Of a DNA stretch of 64,000 nucleotides, positions 12,440-20,662 are shown piece by piece (position 1 is the first letter of the stretch; every line of letters starts with the position of its first letter). The translations under genes were made by a program, and so were the position numbers. This DNA comes from Delftia tsuruhatensis NBRC 16741. GTDB lineage: Bacteria > Pseudomonadota > Gammaproteobacteria > Burkholderiales > Burkholderiaceae_C. The stretch covers positions 124,001 to 188,000 of the forward strand of contig NZ_BCTO01000007.1 in assembly GCF_001571325.1 (NCBI RefSeq), in the 5' to 3' direction. The notes beneath the pieces were generated by a model. The model had not been told where the DNA came from. It ran no database searches and worked only from the letters and a program-made list of their open reading frames with translations.

Positions 12440-13279
12440 ATGAACACCGTTTCCACAGCCTCTCCTGTCATCGCCTTCATCGGTGGCGGCAACATGGCCA
12501 GCGCCATCATCGGCGGACTGATCGGCCAGGGCCAATCCGCAGACCGCATCGTCGTCGTCGAACCCTTCGAGGCTGCACGCGACGCGCTGCGCACGAACTT
12601 CGGCATCACGGCACATGCCGATGCCGCGGCCGCCGCCAGCGCGCTGGACGGTGCCGGCATCGTGGTCTGGGCCGTCAAGCCCCAGACCTTCAAGGAAGCC
12701 GCCCAGGCCGTGGCGCCGCATACCGCCCAGGCCCTGCACCTGAGCGTGGCCGCCGGCATTCCCACGGACGCCATCGCCCAGTGGCTGGGCACGGGCCGTA
12801 TCGTGCGCGCCATGCCCAACACGCCCGCCCTGGTGGGCAAGGGCATGACGGGCCTGTTCGCATGCGCCCAGGTCGATGCCGCAGGCAAGAGCGCCATCGA
12901 GCAGGTGGTGGCCACCACGGGCCAGTTCGTCTGGGTCGACCAGGAAGCGCACCTGGACGCCGTGACCGCCCTGTCGGGCTCGGGCCCGGCCTATGTCTTC
13001 CTGTTCCTCGAAGCCATGACACAGGCCGGCGTGGACATGGGCCTCACGGCCGAGCAGTCCTACCGCCTGGGCGTGGCCACCTTCCAGGGCGCCTCGGAGC
13101 TGGCCGCCCGCTCCAGCGAAAGCGCCGAGGTGCTGCGCCAGCGCGTCACCAGCAAGGGAGGCACCACCCACGCCGCCATCACGCACCTGCAGGCGCAGCA
13201 GGTGCCCGAGCATTTCGTGGCCGCCATGCGGGCGGCGGAAACACGGGCCAAGGAGCTGGCCGCCGAATTCGGCCGCTGA
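12440..13279 (+). CDS. proC: Pyrroline-5-carboxylate reductase
   Basis: A 279-residue enzyme that reduces 1-pyrroline-5-carboxylate to L-proline with NAD(P)H, the last step of proline biosynthesis. N-terminal Rossmann motif FIGGGNMASAIIGGL, central MPNTPALVGKGMTGL, and the C-terminal dimer/active-site signature with SGSGPAYVFLFLEAM and TSKGGTTHAAI. Length is normal. Start at ATG 12440, 32 nt after the VOC gene, although the function is housekeeping and it may have its own promoter. Followed by a strong hairpin terminator. Confidence 0.96.
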   Translation: MNTVSTASPVIAFIGGGNMASAIIGGLIGQGQSADRIVVVEPFEAARDALRTNFGITAHADAAAAASALDGAGIVVWAVKPQTFKEAAQAVAPHTAQALHLSVAAGIPTDAIAQWLGTGRIVRAMPNTPALVGKGMTGLFACAQVDAAGKSAIEQVVATTGQFVWVDQEAHLDAVTALSGSGPAYVFLFLEAMTQAGVDMGLTAEQSYRLGVATFQGASELAARSSESAEVLRQRVTSKGGTTHAAITHLQAQQVPEHFVAAMRAAETRAKELAAEFGR

Positions 13280-13306
13280 GTCCGGCGCAGCGCGCCCAGG
13301 CACCAT

Positions 13307-13340
13307 GCAAAAGGGAGGCACCGGCCTCCCTTCTTTTTTC
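13307..13340. terminator. Bidirectional rho-independent terminator between proC and ubiA
   Basis: Stem GGGAGGC (13313-13319) pairs with GCCTCCC (13324-13330) around loop ACCG. The plus strand continues TTCTTTTTTC, and an AAAA run just left of the stem gives a short T-tract on the minus strand. Placed between the convergent proC and ubiA stops. Confidence 0.85.
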
Positions 13341-13352
13341 AGCGCTGAGCCC

Positions 13353-14246
13353 TCAGCGCAGCGCAAACCCCAGCGCCACACCCGCGAACAGACTGGCACC
13401 GATCCAGTGGCTCTTGCTGAATGCCACGAAGCAGCCTTCGCGCGTGCGGTGGCGGATCAGGGTGAAGTGCCAGATCACCTGGGCCGCAGCCACGGCCAGG
13501 CCCAGCCAGAAAGGCCAGGCCAGGCCGAAGGGTGCCAACGCCCAGACCGTGAGCAGGCCGCAGAGCACGAAGAAACCCATGACGGCCGCCACGTCGAAGC
13601 GGCCCAGGGTGATGGCCGAGGTCTTCATGCCGATCTTGAGGTCATCGTCGCGGTCCACCATGGCGTATTCGGTGTCATAGGCCAGCACCAGGAACATGTT
13701 GGCCAACCACAGAATCCAGGCCGTGGCGGGCACCTGCCCCTGCACGGCGGCGAAGGCGATGACGATGCCGAAGTTGAAGGCAATGCCCAGGAAGGCCTGG
13801 GGCATGGCGAAGAAGCGCTTGGTGAACGGGTAGAGGATGGTGAACAGCACGGCGGGCACGGACCAGGCCACGGCCTCCCAGCGCGTGGTCAGCACCAGGC
13901 CCAGCGAGACCAGGGCCAGGGCCGCGCCCAGCAGCGCGGCCTCCTTCACCGAGACCAGTCCCGAGGTGATGGGGCGCTGCGTGGTGCGCTTGACGTGGCG
14001 GTCGAAGTCGCGGTCGGCGATGTCGTTGATGCAGCAGCCGGCGCTGCGCATCAGCACCGTGCCCAGCACGAAGACCACCAGCAGATGCCAGCCCGGAAAG
14101 CCGCCCGCCGCCACCCACAGTGCGGCCAGCGTGGGCCAGACCAGGACCAGCCAGCCGGCCGGCCGGTTGAAGCGGACCAGGTCCAGGTAGAGCGACAGTT
14201 TGCTGCGCCGGGGCGCAGGCATGGGCGTAGAGGAGGAGGTAGGCAT
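13353..14246 (-). CDS. ubiA: 4-hydroxybenzoate polyprenyltransferase
   Basis: A 297-residue multi-pass membrane enzyme that attaches the polyprenyl chain to 4-hydroxybenzoate in ubiquinone biosynthesis. Both Asp-rich motifs are present: [15 protein letters not shown] in the first cytoplasmic loop (prenyl diphosphate-Mg binding) and [16 protein letters not shown] in the second. About eight to nine hydrophobic segments. Start ATG 14246 ([14 protein letters not shown]) has no clear ribosome site; Met9 is an alternative. It lies downstream of the PAP2 phosphatase gene on the same strand, whose activity on isoprenoid diphosphates could be loosely related. Confidence 0.95.
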   Translation of the reverse strand: MPTSSSTPMPAPRRSKLSLYLDLVRFNRPAGWLVLVWPTLAALWVAAGGFPGWHLLVVFVLGTVLMRSAGCCINDIADRDFDRHVKRTTQRPITSGLVSVKEAALLGAALALVSLGLVLTTRWEAVAWSVPAVLFTILYPFTKRFFAMPQAFLGIAFNFGIVIAFAAVQGQVPATAWILWLANMFLVLAYDTEYAMVDRDDDLKIGMKTSAITLGRFDVAAVMGFFVLCGLLTVWALAPFGLAWPFWLGLAVAAAQVIWHFTLIRHRTREGCFVAFSKSHWIGASLFAGVALGFALR

Positions 14247-14348
14247 GGCGTCTGGGCGCCGATGGCGGCCGTGGGCCGACCATCGCACGCATCACATTCG
14301 AAAATGCCCGCATTGTCGCCGCTGGGCGGGCGGGCTCGGCGGCGCGCC

Positions 14349-15146
14349 TCAGCAGCGCCTGCCGGCAACGCGGGTTTGCGCCCACTCCACGGCACAGATC
14401 ACCAGCGCCATCCAGGCCAGGCCCAGCAGCCAGCCAGCCAGCACATCGCTGGCATAGTGCACGCGCAGCACGACGCGGCTGGCGCCCACGCCCAGGGCAA
14501 CGGCCAGGGCCGCCAGGCCCACGCACCAGCGCCAGGCAGGCCGCAGGTACGGCAGCAGCAGCCAGGCCAGCATCAGATAGAGCACGAAGGTGCCGGCGCT
14601 GTGGCCGCTGGGGAAGCTGAAGCCGCCCTCGGGTACCCAGCCGCCCACGGGGCGCGGGCGGCCCACGCTGGTCTTGATGGCGCGTATCCACAGGCCGACT
14701 CCCGCCGTGGCCACCACCCAGGCGGCCGCATGCAGCCAGTCGCGGCGCCACAGCAGCAGCGCCAGCACGGCAACAGACAGCGACACCATCCAGCCCACAT
14801 GGCCCAGCTGGGTAAAGGCGACCACGGGGCGCACCCAGGCATCGGTGGCATGGCCAGCAAGCCACTGGTGCAGGGCATCGTCCAGCACCGGCCAGTCGGT
14901 GCAGGAGGCGCAGCCTGCGGGCTGGCCCAGGCCCAGCATGTCGCGCACCATCACGCCCAGGGCCAGCGCGGCCAGCAGGCCCACCGCAACCAGGCCCTGC
15001 CATGCGGCGCGTGGCATGGGCAGGCCTGCATGGCGCAGCCGCGCGGCGGCGGGCAGGCGCAGGTAGAAAAAAAGGCCGCCCAAGGCGGCCAGTACCAGGC
15101 ACAGGCCGCTCGTGGCGGCGTGTGCGTCAATCCAGGTCCGGAGCAT
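14349..15146 (-). CDS. PAP2-family membrane phosphatase
   Basis: A 265-residue integral membrane protein with the three PAP2 motifs in order: KTSVGRPRP, PSGHSAG and SRVVLRVHYASDVLAG, which form the phosphohistidine active site on the periplasmic side. Six hydrophobic segments are recognisable, the first two before residue 65 and a Cys-containing periplasmic loop (CASC) after. Substrates in this family are lipid phosphates, including undecaprenyl diphosphate and phosphatidylglycerophosphate; the exact one cannot be read from sequence. The gene lies between dps and ubiA, 102 nt upstream of ubiA. Confidence 0.9.
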   Translation of the reverse strand: MLRTWIDAHAATSGLCLVLAALGGLFFYLRLPAAARLRHAGLPMPRAAWQGLVAVGLLAALALGVMVRDMLGLGQPAGCASCTDWPVLDDALHQWLAGHATDAWVRPVVAFTQLGHVGWMVSLSVAVLALLLWRRDWLHAAAWVVATAGVGLWIRAIKTSVGRPRPVGGWVPEGGFSFPSGHSAGTFVLYLMLAWLLLPYLRPAWRWCVGLAALAVALGVGASRVVLRVHYASDVLAGWLLGLAWMALVICAVEWAQTRVAGRRC

Positions 15147-15196
15147 GCGCGGTCATCACTCCCGGGCCGTGGCAGGTGCTTGGGACATGTGCAGCA

Positions 15197-15784
15197 TCAC
15201 TCTTCAAGCAGGGCACGCAGCATCCAGGCGGTCTGCTCATGCACGGTCAGGCGCTGGGTCAGCAGGTCGGCCGTGGGCTCGTCGCTGGCCTTGTCGGCCA
15301 GCGGGAAGAGGCTGCGCGCCGTGCGTGCCACGGCTTCATGGCCTGCCACCAGGATGCGCACCATCTCCAGGGCCTTGGGCGGATCGTGGGGCACGTCGGC
15401 CAGGCTGGTGAGCTTGCCGAAGTCGGCATAGGAGCCCGGTGCGAAATGGCCCAGGGCGCGGATGCGCTCGGCGATGGGATCAACGGCGTTCCACAGTTCC
15501 GTGTACTGCCCCATGAACATGGTGTGCAGTGTGTTGAACATCGGGCCCGTGACGTTCCAGTGGAAGTTGTGCGTTGTCAGATAGAGCGTGTAGGTGTCGG
15601 CCAGCAGGGCCGACAGGCCCTTGGAGATGGCGGCACGGTCCTTGTCGCTGATGCCGATGTGGATGGCGCTGGAGCGCACGGACACCGGTGCGACATCGGC
15701 CGTCGCTGCCTGCACGGTCTTGGCGGCCTGCACGGCCTCTGGCTTCTTTGCACCGGACTTGTCTTTGCTGGCATTTTTGGCCAT
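15197..15784 (-). CDS. dps: Dps-family DNA-binding ferritin
   Basis: A 195-residue Dps protein that stores iron, consumes peroxide and binds DNA as a dodecamer. The inter-subunit ferroxidase ligands are at His75, His87, Asp102 and Glu106, with exactly the spacing (12, 15, 4) of the E. coli protein. A Lys/Ala-rich N-terminal tail of about 38 residues, longer than usual, is probably the DNA-binding arm. Start ATG 15784 has an AAAGGGA ribosome site. It sits directly downstream of oxyR on the same strand across 120 nt, consistent with OxyR-dependent induction. Confidence 0.94.
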   Translation of the reverse strand: MAKNASKDKSGAKKPEAVQAAKTVQAATADVAPVSVRSSAIHIGISDKDRAAISKGLSALLADTYTLYLTTHNFHWNVTGPMFNTLHTMFMGQYTELWNAVDPIAERIRALGHFAPGSYADFGKLTSLADVPHDPPKALEMVRILVAGHEAVARTARSLFPLADKASDEPTADLLTQRLTVHEQTAWMLRALLEE

Positions 15785-15904
15785 GGGATCCCTTTCAACT
15801 TCGTACGGATGGAATATGCCCCGGGCAGACCGCCCGGAGACCGAAAGCAACGATAACGCAAGCGCGGTGGCCCTGGAGGCACGGCCCGCGCAGCGGTGCA
15901 GTCA

Positions 15905-16870
15905 TCAGGACAGGCGTTTGACGCCGGGCAAGGCGCAGGCGTAGACCGCGTTGCGCAGGGCGGCGATGGCCTCGTAGCGCGTGAAGCTGCGGCGCCAGGC
16001 CAGGACCACGCGGCGCGTGGGCGGGGCCGAGCCGTCGTCCTCGAGGATGGGCAGGTAGCGGATGTGCGGCTCGTCGGTCTTGCGGCGGCGCGCCGTGGTC
16101 TCCAGCGCATCGGCGGGCACGGACAGGCGCGGCACCAGGGTCACGCCCATGCCGGCGGCCACCATGTGCTTGATGGTCTCCAGCGACGAACCTTCGAAGG
16201 TGCGGCGAATGCCTTCGGCATTGCTGGCATAGCGTGCGAACTCGGGGCAGACCTGGAGCACATGGTCGCGGAAGCAGTGGCCCGAGCCCAGCAGCAGCAT
16301 GGTCTCGTTCTTGAGATCGCTGGTGGAGACATGGTCCTTCTGGGCCAGCGCATGGGTGCTGGGCACGGCAGCCATGAAGGGCTCGTCATACAGCGGCGCC
16401 AGCGCCAGGCCGGTGTCGGGGAAGGGCTCGGCGACGATGGCGCAGTCGATCTCGCCCGTGCGCAGCATCTCCAGCAGCTTGATGGTGTAGTTCTCCTGCA
16501 GCATCAGCGGCATCTGCGGCGTGCGCAGGATGGAGTTGCGCACCAGATCGGGCAGCAGGTAGGGGCCGATGGTGTAGATCACGCCCAGCGTGAGCACGCC
16601 CGACAGCGGGTCCTTGCCGCGCTTGGCGATTTCCTTGATCTCGGCGGCCTGCTCCAGCACACTTTGCGCCTGCCGGATGATCTCCTCTCCCAGCGACGTG
16701 ACCGACACTTCGCCGGCGCTGCGCTCGAAGAGCTTGACATCGAGCTCCTCCTCCAGCTTTTTGATCGCCACGGACAACGTGGGCTGGGACACATAACAGG
16801 CTTCGGCGGCGCGGCCAAAATGCTTTTCACGTGCCACGGCCACGATGTATTTGAGTTCGGTAAGTGTCAT
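15905..16870 (-). CDS. oxyR: Hydrogen-peroxide-sensing regulator OxyR
   Basis: A 321-residue LysR-family activator. N-terminal winged HTH (about residues 3-60; FGRAAEACYVSQPTLSVAI) and a C-terminal redox domain with GSGHCFRDHVLQVC, in which the two cysteines fall at 199 and 208, the same numbers as the disulfide-forming pair of E. coli OxyR. So it should be a true peroxide sensor rather than a generic LysR. Neighbouring dps is a classical target. A 14-bp palindrome (17007-17020) lies about 137 nt upstream of the start and may be an autoregulatory site. Confidence 0.95.
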   Translation of the reverse strand: MTLTELKYIVAVAREKHFGRAAEACYVSQPTLSVAIKKLEEELDVKLFERSAGEVSVTSLGEEIIRQAQSVLEQAAEIKEIAKRGKDPLSGVLTLGVIYTIGPYLLPDLVRNSILRTPQMPLMLQENYTIKLLEMLRTGEIDCAIVAEPFPDTGLALAPLYDEPFMAAVPSTHALAQKDHVSTSDLKNETMLLLGSGHCFRDHVLQVCPEFARYASNAEGIRRTFEGSSLETIKHMVAAGMGVTLVPRLSVPADALETTARRRKTDEPHIRYLPILEDDGSAPPTRRVVLAWRRSFTRYEAIAALRNAVYACALPGVKRLS

Positions 16871-17006
16871 TGGCGAGCTGTGTCTGGGAGGGAACCTCGG
16901 GAAATACGATGGTCTTAGACCTGGAACCTGGGCCGAAACCTTCGTGCAACCAGGCCTTGCGGCCCGGTTGCCGGGGTGCTCCCCTCAAAAGTTCCTGTGC
17001 AGACTC

Positions 17007-17020
17007 TAGGATTTGTCCTA
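17007..17020. promoter_or_regulatory. Palindrome upstream of oxyR
   Basis: TAGGA (17007-17011) and TCCTA (17016-17020) are perfect inverted arms around TTTG. Read on the oxyR strand the site begins ATAGG and ends CCTAG, close to the ATAG-N7-CTAT half-unit bound by OxyR but with one extra spacer base. It could be an oxyR autoregulatory site; only one unit is visible. Confidence 0.35.
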
Positions 17021-17096
17021 TTTCGATTGTGCCAGTCCTCGTCCACGCATGACCACTGCGCGCTCCCCGACCTGCCGGCTTTTTGCATTTATCCAC

Positions 17097-17870
17097 CTAG
17101 TGCAGCGGCCGGCGCATCCGGTCGCGCTGCTGCATGAGCTGGTCCATGCCTATCAATGCTGCCAGGCCTATGGCCACGATCACGGTAAAGACGGGAAGGT
17201 CCAAAGCGCTGATCACGGCAAAACCTTGCGGCCGAGCATACCGCTGTGTCTCGGAAATGCATACAAAGTCTGCTGCGGCCATGCCCGTGTAATGCATGGA
17301 GCATACTGCCGCCCCCATCACGGCAGCCGCCAGCGCCCGCATGCCCAGCGAGCCGGTGCGAAACGACAGCCAAAGAGCGGCGCTGGCCGCCACCACGGCA
17401 ATGGCCACGGACAGCACCACGGTGGGAACGGACCAGACGATGAAGCCCGGAAAGCGCATGCCGTACATGCCCAGGTAATGCATGAAGGCCACGCCCAGGC
17501 CCAGCAGGGTGCCGGCGCCCAGCACGCGCAACCCGCTTTCGGGCCGCCGCGCGACAAAGGCCAGCGCCACCGAGGTCGCAGCGACGGCAGCCACCAGGGA
17601 CACCAGGGTTTCGACCATGGAGTAGCCCGAGCCCATGCCCAGGTTCAGCGCCAGCATGCCCGTGAAATGCATGGACCACACGCCTATGCCGCCCAGCGCC
17701 GTGCCGGCCGCCAGCAGATTCAGCCAGCTGATTCCCGTGCGCCCGCGAATGCGCTGTGCCGCCGTGAGGGCCACGAAGGAGCCCAGCACGGCAATGCCAT
17801 AGGACAGGGCCACCAGGCCCATGCGCCAGGAGGTCTCGACGAGTTCATTCGCTTGAACGGCTTCATTCAT
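17097..17870 (-). CDS. MHYT-domain membrane sensor protein, stand-alone
   Basis: A 257-residue membrane protein with seven hydrophobic segments and three copies of the signature: SMHFTGM near residue 66, FMHYLGM near 130 and SMHYTGM near 193. MHYT domains are proposed to bind copper or to sense oxygen, CO or NO through the Met/His pairs and are usually fused to GGDEF/EAL domains. Here no output domain follows: the protein ends with a short basic tail (QQRDRMRRPLH), so it must act with a partner. It interrupts the oxyR-recG neighbourhood, and an HD-GYP gene lies on the other side of recG. Confidence 0.88.
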   Translation of the reverse strand: MNEAVQANELVETSWRMGLVALSYGIAVLGSFVALTAAQRIRGRTGISWLNLLAAGTALGGIGVWSMHFTGMLALNLGMGSGYSMVETLVSLVAAVAATSVALAFVARRPESGLRVLGAGTLLGLGVAFMHYLGMYGMRFPGFIVWSVPTVVLSVAIAVVAASAALWLSFRTGSLGMRALAAAVMGAAVCSMHYTGMAAADFVCISETQRYARPQGFAVISALDLPVFTVIVAIGLAALIGMDQLMQQRDRMRRPLH

Positions 17871-18213
17871 GTGGACGGCTCCTCATTCTCAGAAAGATGG
17901 GACAACACAAGAGTGATCACGGCCGTCCTCCCCGTGGGGAAGCGTGGGGAGGAGTGGCAGGCCATCCCCTCCCGGATGGACCTACCCTGTTTTTTGCGAC
18001 TCAATGTACCAAAATGTCACAAATACTCAATGCCGTCGCCGCGCGCAGATGTCACCGCCAGGACCGCATGAAGCGCTCCCTACCGACAGCTACAACGCAC
18101 ACGCAAACCTTGCCTGGCGCGGGCTGCAGGCCTGCGGAGCAGGCCGCCACCGGGCAGCGCCCGTGCGCGTAAAAATACGTAACAGAAACATCCCGCAAGC
18201 AGGGGCCGGCCCA
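17871..18213. other. 343-nt non-coding gap between recG and the MHYT gene
   Basis: No gene is supported. On the MHYT-gene leader side, TCCTCCCC (17927-17934) pairs with GGGGAGGA (17947-17954) across a 12-nt loop. On the recG side GGCCTGC (18129-18135) pairs with GCAGGCC (18139-18145) with a 3-nt loop, a possible recG 3' hairpin without a T-tract. A less GC-rich stretch at about 17985-18030 may hold the MHYT promoter. Confidence 0.4.
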
Positions 18214-20478
18214 TCAGGCCTTGAGGAATTCGGCCTTGCCGCCCAACCAGCGGTCCACATGCCGCTGGGCCAGTTGCGGGTGCTGCTCCAACATGCGAGG
18301 CGCCAGCTCGCGGGCCCAGTCGAGCAGCATCAGGTCCTGCTCCAGATCGGCAAAGCGCAGCATGGGAGCGCCTGATTGGCGCGCACCCAGGAATTCGCCC
18401 GGACCGCGAATCTCCAGGTCGCGCCGCGCGATCTCGAAGCCGTCGTTGGTTTCGGCCATGGCACGCAGCCGGTCCTTGGCCGTCTCGCCCAGGCGGCCGC
18501 TGTCTCCCACCGAATACAGCAGCACGCAGGCCGAAGCTGCAGCGCCCCGTCCCACGCGCCCGCGCAGCTGGTGCAGCTGCGACAGGCCAAAGCGCTCCGC
18601 ATGCTCGATCACCATGAGCGAGGCATTGGGCACATCCACGCCCACTTCGATCACCGTGGTGGAGACCAGCACGCCCATGACGCCGGCCGAGAACAGCTCC
18701 ATCACCGCCTTCTTCTCGGCCGTGGGCATGCGCGAATGCAGCAGGCCGACCATGACATCGGGCAGCATCTCGCTGAGGTAGGCGTGGGTGGCCGTGGCGT
18801 TGGACAGGTCCAGCGCCTCGCTTTCCTCGATCAGCGGACACACCCAGTAGACCTGGCGCCCCTGAGCGACCTGGGCGCCGATGCGTTCGATGACTTCGTC
18901 CTTGCGGCTGTCGGCAATGAGCTTGGTGACAATGGGCGTACGCCCAGGCGGCAGCTCGTCGATGGTGGAGACATCCAGGTCGGCGTAGTAGCTCATGGCC
19001 AGGGTGCGCGGGATCGGGGTGGCGCTCATCATCAGCAGATGGGGCTCCATGCCCGAGGCTGCGAGTTTCTGGCGCAGCGCCAGCCGCTGGGCCACGCCGA
19101 AGCGGTGCTGCTCGTCGATGACGGCCAGCGCCAGGTTCTTGAACTCCACCTGGTCCTGGATGACGGCATGCGTGCCCACCACCAGGGCCGCCTCGCCGCT
19201 GCGGACCAGCTCCAGCATGGCGGTGCGCTCCTTCTTCTTCTGCGCGCCGGCCAGCCAGGCCACGCGCTTGCCCAGCGGAGCCAGCAGCGGCTCCAGCCAG
19301 CCGACCAGCTTGCCGAAATGCTGCTCGGCCAGGATTTCGGTGGGCGCCATCAGCGCGCACTGCCAGCCGGCCTCGATGCAGGCCACGGCCGACAGCGCCG
19401 CCACTACGGTCTTGCCCGATCCCACATCGCCCTGCAGCAGCCGGTGCATGGGCATGCGGCGCTGCATGTCGGCGAGGATCTCGCCCACCACGCGCTGCTG
19501 GGCACCGGTCAGGCCAAAGGGCAACTGGTCGAGAAACTGGCGCGCCAGTCCCTGGGCGCTGTCCATGGGCAATGCGCGCAGCACGGGCGCCCTGAGCCGC
19601 GCGCGCTCGCGCTTGGCCTCGTATTGCGACAGTTGCTGGGCCAGCAGTTCCTCGGCCTTCAGGCGCTGCCAGGCCGGATGCGAATGGTCTTCCAGCGTGG
19701 CCAGGGCCACATCGGGCGTGGGATGGTGCAGGAACTGCAGCGCGTCACGCAGGCTGAACAGCGGCGGCAGCCCGCCGTTGCCGTGGAAATGGGCCACGGG
19801 CGGGTGCTCTCCTGCGGGCAGCGTATCGGAGAGGTCGGCCCGCAGCATGGCCGTGGCCGCTGCGCGGCGGATATAGGCCTGGGGCAGTCCTGCCGCCACC
19901 GGATAGACGGGCGTGAGCGCCGTGGGCAGATCCCCCCCGGCCGCGCGGAACGCGGGGTGCAGCATCTGCCGTCCCCAGAAGCCGCCCTTGACCTCGCCGC
20001 GTATGCGCAGCCGCGCGCCCACGGACAGGGTTTTCTGGTGCGAAGGGTAGAAGCTGAAGAAGGTCAGCACGCATTCGGCCGTGCCGTCGTCCACCGTGAC
20101 CTTGAGCATGCGGCGAGGGCGCAGCTGCACTTCGCTGTGGGTGACCGTGGCCTCGATCTGCACCGTATCGCCTTCGCGCGCATTGCGCAGCGCGGTGATG
20201 CGGGTCTCGTCCTCATAGCGCAGCGGCAGGTGCAGCGCCAGGTCGATGTCGCGCACCAGTCCCATTTTCTGCAGCGCCTTCTGCGCGGGACTGGCGGCAG
20301 GCCTGGCAGCGGACTGTGCAGGCGTGGCGGCCTTGTCGCCCGAAGTGGCCGAGGCCTTGCCGGCCTTCCTGGCGCCGCCCTTGCCTGCGCCAGCCTTTGC
20401 CTTGCCGGCGCGCGCGGCCTTGCCACCAGGGGCGTCGCGCCCCAGGTCGGGAAAGGCAGAGGAGACGTTCAGGGGCAT
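18214..20478 (-). CDS. recG: ATP-dependent DNA helicase RecG with basic N-terminal extension
   Basis: A 754-residue superfamily 2 helicase that remodels stalled forks and Holliday junctions. The wedge/OB domain spans about 80-240; the motor has Walker A GDVGSGKT, Walker B DEQH, motif III MSATPIPRTLAMSYY, and motif VI QLRGRVGRG; the C-terminal TRG hairpin region (AETNDGFEIARRDLEIRGPGEFLG) is intact. It is some 60 residues longer than E. coli RecG because residues 10-66 form a low-complexity Ala/Gly/Lys tail (repeated KAG, KASA, AARPAA units), probably disordered and DNA-binding. The start at 20478 has upstream GGAAAG and the tail is in frame throughout, so it is probably genuine. Confidence 0.95.
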   Translation of the reverse strand: MPLNVSSAFPDLGRDAPGGKAARAGKAKAGAGKGGARKAGKASATSGDKAATPAQSAARPAASPAQKALQKMGLVRDIDLALHLPLRYEDETRITALRNAREGDTVQIEATVTHSEVQLRPRRMLKVTVDDGTAECVLTFFSFYPSHQKTLSVGARLRIRGEVKGGFWGRQMLHPAFRAAGGDLPTALTPVYPVAAGLPQAYIRRAAATAMLRADLSDTLPAGEHPPVAHFHGNGGLPPLFSLRDALQFLHHPTPDVALATLEDHSHPAWQRLKAEELLAQQLSQYEAKRERARLRAPVLRALPMDSAQGLARQFLDQLPFGLTGAQQRVVGEILADMQRRMPMHRLLQGDVGSGKTVVAALSAVACIEAGWQCALMAPTEILAEQHFGKLVGWLEPLLAPLGKRVAWLAGAQKKKERTAMLELVRSGEAALVVGTHAVIQDQVEFKNLALAVIDEQHRFGVAQRLALRQKLAASGMEPHLLMMSATPIPRTLAMSYYADLDVSTIDELPPGRTPIVTKLIADSRKDEVIERIGAQVAQGRQVYWVCPLIEESEALDLSNATATHAYLSEMLPDVMVGLLHSRMPTAEKKAVMELFSAGVMGVLVSTTVIEVGVDVPNASLMVIEHAERFGLSQLHQLRGRVGRGAAASACVLLYSVGDSGRLGETAKDRLRAMAETNDGFEIARRDLEIRGPGEFLGARQSGAPMLRFADLEQDLMLLDWARELAPRMLEQHPQLAQRHVDRWLGGKAEFLKA

Positions 20479-20662
20479 GGGCTTTCCTGTTTCAGAACAT
20501 GCGCGTTGGCTGGCAGCATAGTGTATGAATATACAGGTGTAGGCAACACGCCACGTTCACGCCGGCCGGCCCTGCCCAAAGCACCCTTGACGCCCCGGGT
20601 CTCTGGGGAAGCCGCTACCATGCACGCTGACGTTACGTAGTGTTACCCCGCCACCGAATGCC

